From the NCBI GenBank assembly GCA_047967505.1, contig CM106541.1: a stretch of 64,000 nt of DNA. One strand, 5' to 3'. This document shows, one piece after another, positions 10,116-21,349 of this stretch. Source of the DNA: Dipteris shenzhenensis. Taxonomy: Eukaryota; Polypodiophyta; Polypodiopsida; Gleicheniales. The stretch's first letter is position 1, and every line of letters starts with the position of its first letter. Below the pieces are notes generated by a model that had not been told where the DNA came from, did no database searches, and worked only from the letters and a program-made list of their open reading frames with translations. A program made the translations under genes and the position numbers.

Positions 10116-11279
10116 CCAATAATTATACTTCTAAAAATATGACACAAAAAATATATGTAAAACTATTATACATACTTGCGCCAACTTGAGGACTACCCAT
10201 ATAGAATAATTGCTTACACCTTGGTTGCTCTCGCTTTTGGTTAAAGTCACTATTTCATAGTACTTATTTTTGGATTACAAAACTTCCTTGTTTCATTATG
10301 GGTTGTTTTGGTCCTTTTCTTTTTTTAGAATAGTTGCAATGTTAAAACACCTTTGTTGAACATGCAAATTTGTGCTTTTATGGTTATAAGAAACTCATAA
10401 TCATAAATGTGCAACTACATATTGCACCCAAAGCGACGCCTCCAAATGATGGGAGGTCAAACATTTTGCATTGGAGTCGTCTTGGAACACACAAATTTGG
10501 GAATAAAATAAAATTAGAGCCACCTAATGACTCAAAATAGTCCCTTGAGTTGTTTAATGACTCAACCAAAAAAAGAATTATTGGGAGAGTCACTAGCATT
10601 GTGTCTCAAAATGACCCTCCAAACGACTTAAACCACTTGAATTCTATGGTTTTTTATGCTACTTGGGCTACTTTTGTCCATTGCTCCTACTCTTGATCCC
10701 ACCATTTCTTCCAGCAAGGTATCGCCTTTAAGCTTTTGCACTCTCTTGCCTTCAAGCTTTTCCATTGCATTGCTTTAAGTTTTTGCCATCAAGCACTTAC
10801 TCTTGCATTCCTTCAAGCTCTTACTCTTGCCTTCAAGCTCTTGCTCTCTTGCTTTGAGCCCTTGCATTGCTCTCGGTCTCTTACTCTATTGCATTTCTCT
10901 CTTGCTCACCTGAATTGCTCCCTTGCTTTCTTCCTTTAATCGTTCTCTTGCATTGCTCTCTTGCCCTCCCTTGCTCCTTTGCATTGTGTCCCCTCTTGCT
11001 CCTTTTCCATCTAGTTGCCTTCTGATGGATCCAAGCAATTCCAATTTGGTTCTATTGTTAAAGTCTTGAGAGAATTACTATGTGCCACATGGATACCCCT
11101 ACTTGATGTGGAGGAGACATTGTGTAGTTTATCCTTATCATGGAGATGCGAGAGCTCATGAAGCATTGATGTGACAATGCCAAGTTCAATTTATATGTTA
11201 CAATGTACATGTTGGAAACATGCATGTTTTATTTTGGTATGGGATAAATGTTTTCCTAATTTAAATTTATATTGCACTA
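10116..11279. other. Unassigned stretch with a CT-rich cryptic repeat
   Basis: No gene recognised. 10730-11010 consists of degenerate repeats of CTTGC, TTGCTCT and CAAGCTCTT words, a cryptically simple pyrimidine-rich sequence. The open frame at 10736-10939 is a by-product of it. Confidence 0.5.
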
Positions 11280-11545
11280 TTGCTATTAATCCTACCTGTG
11301 GAAAAGCCAAGACTTTTGAAGATTTTTGGCTTTGCAAATGGATAATGGCACCAATGCCATTCTCCCATTGCATTGTCCTAATTCAAACTTTTTGGATTTG
11401 CAATGGAAGAATGGCACACATGATTTAGAAATTTTGGCTTTGCAATATGGGAATGGCACCATTGCCATTCTTAAAGTTTTGAATTATGGCATCACAATGG
11501 GAGAATGGCACTAGTGCCATTCTCCTTTCCAAAGCCAAAATTTTG
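11280..11545. repeat. Palindromic repeat cluster with a perfect 26-bp palindrome
   Basis: Several family copies lie here: 11338-11365, 11405-11420, 11449-11472, and a perfect 26-bp palindrome at 11500-11525 that contains GAATGGCACTAGTGCCATTC flanked by GGA and TCC. The flanks GGCTTTGCAA and CCAAAGCC extend the dyad. Confidence 0.9.
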
Positions 11546-12200
11546 ATACAAATATGTAGGTACAAATATTTATGTATAAATATATTTCTTTTATATGTAT
11601 TAAAACTTATATTTGCATATATATTTTCACATATTTACTTTTATAAATATATTTAAACAAATTATTTATTTATGTGGAACTTAATATAGATATATTTATG
11701 TATGAATATAGCTTTTGAGCTTTTATACAATACCTACATTGGTATTATATATTCTTTTTATTTACAATTATGTTCTATTTTTATTCTATTTTATATATCT
11801 TAATTCTAATAAAATAACGAAGTGTACAACTCTAAGAAATAACCTAGTGTATAATGTATTGAAGATATATGTAGATAAAAATATTGACTTTTATATTTTC
11901 ATATATTTATTTACTATGATATTCTCATATATTTATTTACTTTTATATATTCAAAATAAAATATAACTTTGAAACTGGTGAGAAATTTTAAATTAAATTC
12001 AAATTTAAGATAGGAAAAAATTAACCTTTGGATTTTAAGTTTTTTTAAATTGCATTTTAGGGTTTTAGAAGGAGAATGGAGCTAGTGACTTCCTCCTAAT
12101 ACAAATTTGAATTTGACAAAAACAATTAAAATTCAAATTCAAATTTAAAATAGGAGAAAATTACCATTATAATATTAAGTTTTTCAAATTGCATTTGAGG
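11546..12200. repeat. AT-rich low-complexity block
   Basis: Strongly AT-rich sequence dominated by TATATTTATTTA-like words. Two diverged copies of a unit lie near 11970-12080 and 12090-12205 (AAATTCAAATTTAAGATAGGA, then TTGCATTTKAGGGTTTTG). The open frames here are compositional. Confidence 0.7.
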
Positions 12201-13290
12201 GTTTTGTTAGCCCTCGAGTTAGCTAACATGGAACCACAAGTCTAAGTTCGATCACCGAGAGCCCACCTCAAAAGTGATGGAGTCCTGATCGAGCACCATT
12301 TTATAGCAGAGGTGCAGAAGATTACAGTGTCACCACCTATGCGGCACGATGCACTGAGTGCATCTACACTTAGAAGGTGGTTAAGTTAGGTAGATCATAT
12401 GGTTATAATAGGAAAAGAAGAGAAGTATTTCCCTATGGGATAATTCAACTCAAAGGAATGTGTTCTTCGAGTTGTACAATGGAAGCAAATTGAAGCCATA
12501 CCAAGTAGCAAGTTCCTTGGAGAGTCAGGTCTCGGATGCAGACCACTCAGCCAACAATGCCTTAGTGAATTTTCTAAAAACTAGAGTGCCAGTTAGTTGT
12601 TTAGTGATAGTAGAAGAGATGCATTGTATGCCTCCATGTGACAGTCTTAACGTTGTGGGCACATTAATGAAGAATCATCATAATTAAGAAAGGGATACTC
12701 ATGTAGTCATTGATATGATGGGATGTCCACTTGTAGATTCCTTTTGGCTACATTGGGATAGGGACTCCAATTATCATCTTCATTTGCATTCTCAATTTTC
12801 TATTGCTCTTACATCTTCGTTGTCATCCACAATAACTTTAGTTTTTTTATCATCTTCCCTACTTTCTCTGCTTCCGTTTGTGCCAGATTGTTCTCTGTGG
12901 TACCATCCTTCCCTTCTAGCATCTTCTTCTTCACTCAGTTCTTACATTGTATTTGTGATCATGGAGGAGAGGAGAGATTGTGCTAATCACTAAAGGAGGA
13001 GGAGAACTTTGTCTCGTGTATCACCTCCATACCCCATTAAGAACGACAAAACAACATACTTAGTGGAATCCTACAAACAAACTGACTAATGAAGTTTGCA
13101 AGTCTGTCATGGAAAGAGGCATGGGATGAAGAGATGGTAGAAGAAATTTTAGACTCGTAGGAGTAAAGGAGGACCACATCTTCATCATCAACAACACTCA
13201 TGTTTGTCGATCAGCTCAGAGTTACTAAAGAAGGCCTTCAAGCTTAAGCCATGCTCCAACCCTCGGAAGCTTGTTGATGCCATGTAATGC
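12201..13290. other. Unassigned stretch
   Basis: No recognised gene. A 75-codon frame at 12460-12687 (plus) has ordinary amino-acid composition but no motif or neighbours to support it. Confidence 0.35.
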
Positions 13291-13770
13291 AGTGGCTATT
13301 ATCCCAATGCAAGGGGATAATGGTACTGATGCCATTTCCTTGGACTTCCTATGAGGTTTCGTAGAATGGTAATAGCACCATTCCCCACATTCTTATAGGA
13401 GGTTGTCAAGAATGATACTACTACCTTCCTCACATTGCATTTTGAGAATGACATTAGTGCCATTCTAACCACTTTTTATGCCCACTACATGGGGATAATG
13501 GCTTTAGTGCCATTCCTCCAAATCTCCTATGAGGTTTTACAAAATGGGGGTAGTGCCATTCCCTGCATCCTCAGAGGAGGTTCTGGAGAATGATACTACT
13601 GCCATCCTCCCATTGCCTTGGGATCATGGCATAGTGCCATTATAGGCACTTGTTTATGCCTACTACAACGGGATTATTGCACTAGTGCCATTCCCTTTCC
13701 ATTGCATTGGGATAATGGCACCATTGCCATTCTACCCATTGTTTATATCCACTGCAAGGGGATAATGGCT
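13290..13770. repeat. Palindromic repeat cluster
   Basis: About seven degenerate copies occur, for example GATAATGGTACTGATGCCATT (near 13317), AGAATGGTAATAGCACCATTC (near 13365), GAATGACATTAGTGCCATTC (near 13446), GGATAATGGCTTTAGTGCC (near 13493) and TTGCACTAGTGCCATTCCC (near 13676). The spacers differ from the 5.3-6.1 kb cluster (CTCCTATGAGGTTTT, TGCCCACTACA), so only the palindromic core is shared. Confidence 0.8.
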
Positions 13771-14040
13771 TTAGTCCAATTAACCACAACCTCTTATGAG
13801 GTGGTGGAGCTAGTCATTAACCACAACCTCTTCTAAGGTTGTGGAGCTTGTCATCAAATGCCTTTTAAATATTGTTTGGACATCAGAGGTGAGATTAGTT
13901 GGAATTTTAAAATCTTAAGTTGCTTTCATTGTTGAGGGTGCAATATCTTATAATGTATAAAAATGTTTTGAGTATTCTTTTTTTTTTTCATTTTCTCGAC
14001 ATTTTATTCTTATTAAATAGAAAAAAAAAGGACATTTAAA

Positions 14041-15925
14041 ATGGCTAGCAAGGGAAAAAGAAAGGCTCCTAAGGTATCTCTCTTTGATGGCGTGACTTTC
14101 AAAAAAGGATTGTATCTAGACTTGTTTAATAATGAACTGCAAAGGATTCATAAAGTGCATTGTTTTGTGAATCTTCAAGGAGCAAAATTTGAAGATGTGG
14201 GACAATTCAAAGTAATAGAGCGGGTTAAAGTTGATGAGAAGGACACCACCCCTTGCCATAGCATTCATGCAATGGGTGATATGGTATATCAATTGGATGC
14301 ATCTTGCTACGACCATGCTAGAATGAAAGCCATTGGAGATGGTACAATGGCATCTTGAGGTTGGAATGTCTATCTAAAGAACCGTGACTATATCAAACAT
14401 TAGATGCTTTTGAATCTGTAACAAGAAAGATAAAAGAAGACCTTATAAAGGGCATAAAAGTGTCTAAGCAAACTAACATATTTGAATGTGAGGGAACAAA
14501 CTCATAAGTATCAAAAGATGCAAGGAAAGTGAAGGAAACAAGAGCAAGTGGGAAGGTTACCAAGTTAGGTGGGGAGGATACAGGGGCAAGAAAGCAAGAT
14601 ACAAAGATAGGGGGAAAGGATATTGTGGCTGCTAACATGAAGACAAATGGGGGGACAAAGAGAGTGAAGATAAAGAGAAAGAAACGAGTGGAGGATAAAA
14701 AGAAGCAAGTGCAAAAATATTCAATGACATGGACAGGGATAAAGGAGAGGCGGGCATGTCTAGATCCACAATTACACTATACCAGATGCCAGACAAACCT
14801 ATTGATTTCAAGGTGATACAAAAAATTTTGGCAAAGAAAGACACCAATTTGACAGGATTAATGGATTACACACACTTGGACGAAATATGAGGTGTGAATT
14901 CCTATTCTAAATTGCTTCAAAGCACCAAGTCAATGTGTATATAGAAAAATGACCGCTAGTTATGTCAATGAGTTGGTGAAGAGCTTTGCCTTGATGATGA
15001 GGCATCTCACCACCTGTACCTGCCTATTGTCATTTCACAAAGACAAACACTCCCATGCACAAGGAAGTAACATAAATAAAATTTAAAAGAATATACATAT
15101 TGGATTCTTGTAGGTCATCATTCTATACATGATGCAAAACATTTGTAACTCATGCACAGGGAGAATCCTTTATTCAAAGGCACGAATTGTAGTCAATGTG
15201 TTGTTGGATGCAAGTGGCAAGATATCCTCTATGGCCAATATGGAGGCCCAAACTTCCTTGAAGAATAAGCCATATATCGATATCTTGCAACATTTGAGGA
15301 CGCAATGGAACACATTCGGATGACCCAAGAAGTTATAGCCCAAGGACTTGTCAAGGGATATAAATATTGCCAAAGTTGGGATGTGAGTAATAAACTCTAT
15401 CTTGATTTTATTTAATCCATGTTTTCAACTATTTTGTCCATTTTTTATTTCAAGTAAGGCTTTGTGACTTCCCTCATCAAGGAGTTCTCCTTTTAAAAAC
15501 CCTTCGCCTAAGTTTTAAATTTGGGAAGACCTTGTAGTCTACTTTGGCATTGATGCAGATGTTTATGAATGCCTCAAGGGATGTTGTGAGGCATGGCTAA
15601 AGGAAAGGCTACAGGTTGGTAAGTCAATACCGAATTCCCAGAAGTTGCATCCAAGTACATCGATTGGATAATAAGCGTTAAAAATGGCAGCAACTCATTA
15701 TCGCAATCCTATTTTTCATCTACAAATTCCTTGGTGAACATGGAAGTAGAGGGTGAGAGATTTTTGACACGTCTTTTCGAGGACCATCTTCCTATTAACT
15801 TATGTGTCCTCAATATCACACAAATTTTTTCCAAGGAGATGTCTAAACCCTTGCATCCTCTAAGTGAAGCTAACATTGCGGCTACCGCAAAGATTTTATC
15901 ATTGGAAGATATTGAAGGCCTGTAA
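14041..15925 (+). pseudogene. Broken gene of unknown family
   Basis: Protein-like sequence runs for almost 1.9 kb through successive plus-strand frames. The first is an open 105-codon frame from an ATG at 14041 (MASKGKRKAPKVSLFDG). A lysine-rich segment follows at about 14530-14720 (KRVKIKRKKRVEDKKKQ). Next come blocks at about 14765-14885 (TLYQMPDKPIDFKVIQKIL), 14900-15000 (FPILNCFKAPSQCVYRKMTA, SYVNELVKSFALMM) and 15105-15390 (YWILVGHHSIHDAKHL; EHIRMTQEVIAQGLVKGYKY). The last are at 15519-15640 (WEDLVVYFGIDADVYECLKG) and about 15625-15924 (EVASKYIDWIISVKNGSNSL), ending in a TAA. Frameshifts and stops join the pieces; introns could account for some breaks. It shows no RT, integrase or transposase motif that I know. 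I cannot assign a function. Confidence 0.55.
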
Positions 15926-16199
15926 CTATTTATAGCTTGCTTGTAACAATATCACCCTTTGTCTTTTTCTCATGGGCTTGGCAATATTGCTTTTATGGGC
16001 TAGGCATGAGTTTAGAGAGAATGGTAGTACTTTTATGTCCCTTTTTTATTTTATGTGCCATTCTTTCTATGAGTTAATGGATAATGACAGTTCTTTTATG
16101 TCCCTTTCTTGAATGTTTTTGTTTTGTGACTAAAAGAGAATTACAATGTACTATAATAAATATTATACAAAATCATGGATTGAAGTGCTTTTTACAATC

Positions 16200-16475
16200 T
16201 CCTCGGACATGGGGAATGGCACAAGCACCATTATGCCAATGGAGTTACATAATAAAAGGCATTGTTTGCATTCTCCATACTTTCCACAAATCGTTCTTGC
16301 ATTGTACATGAGTAATGGAACTAGTGCAATTCTCCCATTCCCAGCGACAATCGGGAGAAAGGCACTATTGGCATTCTTTAACCTTATGGGGAGAATGGCA
16401 CTAGTGCCATTCCCCATAATCTTGTATAGATAATGGCATTCATGCCATTCTCCCTAGGTTATGGAGAATGTGAAT
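16200..16475. repeat. Palindromic repeat cluster in duplication copy 1
   Basis: Palindromic cores occur near 16314-16335, 16385-16420 (arms extend to TTATGGGG and CCCCATAA) and 16430-16455 (ATAATGGCATTCATGCCATTC). The centres alternate between ACTAGT and ATTCAT. Confidence 0.85.
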
Positions 16476-16934
16476 GGTGCCTCTCTCCCTAAAAGACATC
16501 ATTGGCATTCTACATGATGTTATAGAGAGAATTGCACTAGTTCTAGAGCTAATTGAACTGGTCGTTTGTCATATAGATAGAGATATAGCCAAACCATGCT
16601 TGACTAGGTACATAGAAAAATGTGATTTGCTTGGAACAACGAAGTTACATATTCCTATCAACAAAGTGTTTCGGATCAGACATGTGTCTTTTGAGGTGCA
16701 TGAGTTGCAGGTGCTGGCTTACGCTTATTTCTGCATGATTCCCTCAAGAGAGGGACTACCATTCTCCATTATGGAGGTGACAAGTACTCATACAAGGATT
16801 GAAAAGAATTAGGTAGAGCTCATCCAAGGCTAAATAAGTAGTCCATCCAAGAGGACCCTAGTGTCCCTTTGAATGATATGGTGCACATTGTTGGTTTATC
16901 AATAGTAGTAAAAATACAAATGCAAAGCCAAATG

Positions 16935-17696
16935 TTTTTTAACAAGCAAAAAAAGAGATATTTATATTAACATCAGAGAAGCTTTATACATCATAAGCCT
17001 CCCCTTCATAGTAGGAAAAAAGGGCAAGATAAAACTTGTTGGAAGAACCACATAAAAAAGAATAGAAGTAGACATGATGCTTTAGCAACAACTCTTTAAG
17101 AGGGAGTAAAAAATTTATCAAATTTATCATTCTTAGGAGGGTCCCTGTCTTGATGAGTCTTAGGAGCATCTTGTCTAGTAGCAGCAAGCAGTAGAGGCAC
17201 CCCTATTAAAATACTTGGGTAGCTCAAGGGTGGCATCCAAGTTACACCTGCTAATATGTTCAGCCAGGTCCTGACTGAGCTTGGTGTATTCATTGTTGTA
17301 GGCACTTATCCAGATATCAAGTCTTCCTTTTTTGTTGTCCCACCAAGACATGAAAATAGCATTAGTATTCATCACAAAATCATTGAATTGAAAGATATTT
17401 CGAGAAATCCAAATGAAGCACAGTGCATGTGCTATTATATGCATCCAAATCTCTTGTTTAGTCCTGAAGGCATCCCTTAGCAGAATAGCTTTCCAATTTT
17501 TTGGTTCCCCTATTGCCATCCGAATGCATTGTAGACTTTTCTAGCATGAGGGCAAGCAATGAAAAGGTGGAAAATGTCCTTAATTGACCCATTACATCTC
17601 CTGCATCTTCCATCTCCTCTCCCTATGTTAAGTCCTCTTGCATTAGTCTGTGAATGATGAGCCAAGTTAAACAAGACATTTTCTCAAGTATACTAA
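16935..17696 (-). mobile_element. Duplicated LINE 3' end (partial copy)
   Basis: The minus strand carries the LINE C-terminal coding frame (17175-17519: IGEPKNWKAILLRDAFRTKQ, then CFIWISRNIFQFND), an untranslated tail, and a terminal CTTTTTTTGCTTGTTAAAAAA at 16935-16955. The TTTTGCTT-then-A ending is typical of plant L1-type LINE 3' ends. The fragment exists through tandem duplication, not through a separate insertion. Confidence 0.8.
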
Positions 17697-19225
17697 AGTG
17701 CTTTCTACAATCTCCTCGAACATGGGGAATGGCACAAGCACCATTCTGCCAATGGAGTTACATAATAAAAGGCATTGTTTGCATTCTCCATACTTTCCAC
17801 AAATCGTTCTTGCATTGTACATGAGTAATGGCACTAGTGCAATTCTCCCACTCCCAGTGACAATCGGGAGAAAGGCACTATTGGCATTCTTTAACCTTAT
17901 GGGGAGAATGGCACTAGTGCCATTCTCCATAATCTTGTATAGATAATGGCATTCATGCCATTCTCCCTAGGTTATGGAGAATGTGAATGGTGCCTCTCTC
18001 CCTAAAAGACATCATTGGCATTCTGCATGATGTTATAGAGAGAATTGCACTAGTTCTAGACCTAATTGAACTTGTCGTTTGTCATATAAACAGAGATATA
18101 GCCAAACCATGCTTGACTAGGTACATAGAAAATTGTGGTTTGCTTGGAACAACGGAGTTACATATTCCTATCAACAAAGTGTTTTGGATCAGACATGTGT
18201 CTTTTGAGGTGCATGAGTTGCAGGTACTGGCTTACGCTTATTTCTGCATGATTCCCTCGAGAGAGGGACTACCATTCTCCATTATGGAGGTGACAAGTAC
18301 TCATACAAGGATTGAAAAGAATTAGGTAGAGCTCATCCAAGGCTAAATAAGTAGTCCATCCAAGAGGACCCTAGTGTCCCTTTGAACGATATGGTGCACA
18401 TTGTTGGTTTATCAATAGTAGTAAAAATACAAATGCAAAGCCAAATGTTTTTTAACAAGCAAAAAAAGAGATATTTATATTAACATCATAGAAGCTTTAT
18501 ACATCATAAGCCTCCCCTTCATAGTAGGAAAAAAGGGCAAGATAAAACTTGTTGGAAGAACCACACAAAAAAGAATAGTAGTAGACATGATGCTTAAGCA
18601 ACAACTCTTTGAGAGGGAGTAAAAAATTTATCAAATTTATCATTCTTGTGGGAAGAAGAAGGGTCCCTGTCTTGATGAGTCTTAGGAGCATCTTGTCTAG
18701 TAGCAGCAAATCCTTAAGCAGTAGAGGCACCCCTATTAAAATACTTGGGTAGCTCAGGGGTGGAATCCAAATTACACCTGCTAATATGTTCAGCCAGGTC
18801 CTAACTGAGCTTGGTGTATTCATTGTTGTAGGCACTTATCTAGATATCAAGTCTTCCTTTTTCTTGTCCCACCAAGACATGAAAATAGCATTAGTATTCA
18901 TCACAAAATCATTGAATTGAAAGACATTTCGAGAAATCCAAATGAAGCACAGTGCATGTGCTATTATATGCATCCAAATCTCTTGTTTAGTCCTGAAGGC
19001 ATCCCTTAGCAGAATAGCTTTCCAATTTTTTGGTTCCCCTATTGCCATCTGAATGCATTGTAGACTTTTCTAGCATGAGGGCAAGCAATGAAAAGGTGGA
19101 AAATGTCCTTAATTGACCCATTACATCTCCTGCATCTTCCATCTCCTCTCCCTATGTTAAGTCCTCTTGCATTAGTCTGTAAATGATGAGCCAAGTTAAA
19201 CAAGACATTTTCTCAAGTATACTAA
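17697..19225. repeat. 1.5-kb tandem duplication, copy 2
   Basis: Same content as copy 1. The minus-strand LINE continues past the right edge at 19225 into its reverse transcriptase, so copy 2 is contiguous with the LINE body. In copy 1 the LINE frame is cut at 17696. Confidence 0.95.
17715..17990. repeat. Palindromic repeat cluster in duplication copy 2
   Basis: Near-identical to the 16.2-16.5 kb cluster. The core at 17902-17932 reads GAATGGCACTAGTGCCATTC with extended arms ending in ATAAT. Confidence 0.85.
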
Positions 19226-19364
19226 TATTCCAAAGTTTTCTAAATCTTTCCTTCCATTTGTCCCTGCTACCCTGTAAATGCCACCTTACATTGAGGGTTT
19301 TGAAAACATACTCAGTGTCAGAAGAAGTAGTGGGAATTGGGAAAAAGGCCGAACTACCCACCAA
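19095..19364 (-). pseudogene. LINE zinc-binding RVT region (zf-RVT)
   Basis: The minus-strand frame reads WKERFRKLWNISILEKMSCL, TWLIIYRLMQEDLT and onward into an R-C-R-R-C-x-G-S-I-K-D-I-F-H-L-F segment. The pattern W-x-LW-x-I/L-P-x-K and a C-x2-C followed by HLF is that of the zinc-binding region seen after plant LINE reverse transcriptases. The right edge of the 1.5-kb tandem duplication falls inside this domain at 19225. Confidence 0.75.
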
Positions 19365-20173
19365 CTAAATTCCTTGCAAGAAATCAAGAAAATCCCTCCC
19401 TTCCGCTATCTACTTAACACTAAAGCCTGGCTTTGATTGTTTAAAGCAAACTCCCTTCTAATTTCTAGCCAATTTTTCCATCTAACCTATTCCTCATTTC
19501 ACAATTGTCCCAAGTTTGAAGCCCTTTCTTAAACAGGGTTCTAGCCAGTGTGAAATCCTCATAACTTAGGTGAATACTTTTTAAAAATAGTAGACACCCA
19601 AATAGAGTCAACAGCCATAAAATCCCCCTTTCTAGAGATCAATAAATAATCCTTGATTTCTTCAAAGGCCTTCCATATGGACTGCCAAATGGCTCCCTTT
19701 AGTCTTGCACGGTTTAGGGTTACATAAGGGTAGAGAGAGTGGGATAATTCTTCCACTTGGGTGCCCTAACAGATCTGACCAGCTTTATATTTCTAAGGAG
19801 AAGTTGAGCCTAATCACATTTTGGGTTCATTATGGCCTTAATTACCCATGTTGCAGATAGTTTCCTGGTAGCTAGAGCTATATCAATCACACCTAATCCC
19901 CCTTCTTCCTTAGATTTTGTGTAGAAGGACCACCTCACCTTGGAGATTCTAGTGTTCCCTTCCCCCCCAGAGCAAAGACTTGCAGGTCCTAATGAATCTA
20001 TTAAGACCAAATTTAAAGGGGGCAACAGGCCAAGTAGAAAATTGATATAGGATAAATGCAATTGTTGAGCTCCAACCTTCTTCGTGCAAGATTGGCTTGA
20101 AAGCCCTATGATTTATCCATCTTCTTCTAGAATCTGTCTAGAAAAAAATCCCACATTTGATTCATAGAAATAC

Positions 20174-20880
20174 CTAAGCCCATAGGAATTCCAAGTACTC
20201 TGAATACATCTCTCTTAGTGATGCTATGGCATTCGAGCCCCTTAAGGATTTCTTGCTCACCCCCATTGAGAGTGGAATAACCAGTCTTTGTGTGATTGAT
20301 CCTGGATCCAAAGGCCTTGCAAAAAATATCAAGATATTGTAGAGTGCATTCGACATCCTGTGCTGTATTTCTAGGTGTGAGGGTGGTGTCATCTGCAAAC
20401 TATTGGCATACTAACTTCTTGCGAGAGGCCAATTCAATGCCTCTATGTCCGCCTTCCGTGACCTGCTATTGAAGCAGCCACCCTAGAGGATCTGCTACAA
20501 TTGCAAAAAGCAACGGAACCAAAGGACAGCCTTGTCTGATTGACCTCTTTGAAAAACTGGCTCATTTCACCATTCAGACAAATTTTGGTTGATGCATTAG
20601 TTAGCAGGAGCTTCACATAAGAGATAATTGTATGTCCCAGCCCCATATCTTCCAAAGACTGAATAAGAAAATCCCATTCAAGCCTGTCATATGCCTTATC
20701 AAAGTCTACCTTGAGAAAACATATGTCCTGTTTAGTCTCTTTGGAATATTCACAACCCTCCCATATATTGATAATGGCGTCAAGGAGGTGTCTGCCCTTA
20801 ATGTATCCTTCCTGTTCCTATAAGATCCAATCATTCATCTTGTTTTGGCATTAGGAAAAATAAGAGGTCATTTTGAGGCC
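20174..20880 (-). pseudogene. LINE reverse transcriptase core, broken
   Basis: Motif A is clear at 20665-20709 (VDFDKAYDRLEWDFL). SLEDMGLGHTIISYVKLLL and KICLNGEMSQFF follow it. After a frameshift comes GCPLVPLLFAIVADPLG, and then the catalytic FADD box at 20388-20399 within FADDTTLTPRNTAQDV. Downstream is KTGYSTLNGGEQEILKGLEC, then DVFRVLGIPMGLG. FADD in place of YADD is common in plant L1 RTs. A TAG precedes FADD by one codon, and another follows DRF near 20137. RT would copy the LINE RNA at a nicked target; this copy is inactive. Confidence 0.88.
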
Positions 20881-21349
20881 TTCTAGCCTAGAGGGAAAAT
20901 AGCCCTTCGCCAATCAAATGAGGACCAACGTAAACTTGGAAAAAACAAAAAAAAGGAGAAAAAAAAAGAAAGACCGTCGAGTTTGCATTCGGAGCGGTTG
21001 ACAGGTTGGGTACTAGGTCAAAAGCACCAAATTTTGCACCCTATGTCAGATTTAATAAAGTAGCTCATGTATCCTCATTGAATGCACGACTTCCTAGAGC
21101 ACGTACTTTGTCAGTTTGCTTTTTGGTATTCCATGTTTTAAGCAAAAAAAAAGAGAAATATAGCAATTTCTCTCAAGGCCCCAAAATGAGCTCTCATTTT
21201 TCCTAATGGACTCTGAGAGTTAAAGCTTTGGCAAAGATTTTTTACAATTCAGCATAGTGAGGGGTCTCCAATTCCTAAATTCATCCTTAGGCCCTTCTTT
21301 GGGGATGAGCTTAATGTTTGTTATGTGTTTTCCCCTGATATTCCACCAT

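Larger units (their letters stand above)
16184..17696. repeat. 1.5-kb tandem duplication, copy 1
   Basis: This segment is near-identical to 17697-19225, with offset 1513 bp at the left edge and 1529 bp at the right. It contains a palindromic-repeat cluster (16200-16470), a short unassigned stretch, and the 3' end of the minus-strand LINE (16935-17696). Copy 2 carries two small insertions, near 18650 and 18710. Confidence 0.95.

Noticed and set aside
10736-10939. 67-codon frame rich in Leu, Ala, Phe and Ser
   Set aside because: Arises from CTTGC/CTCTTGC cryptic repeats; composition, not coding, explains it.
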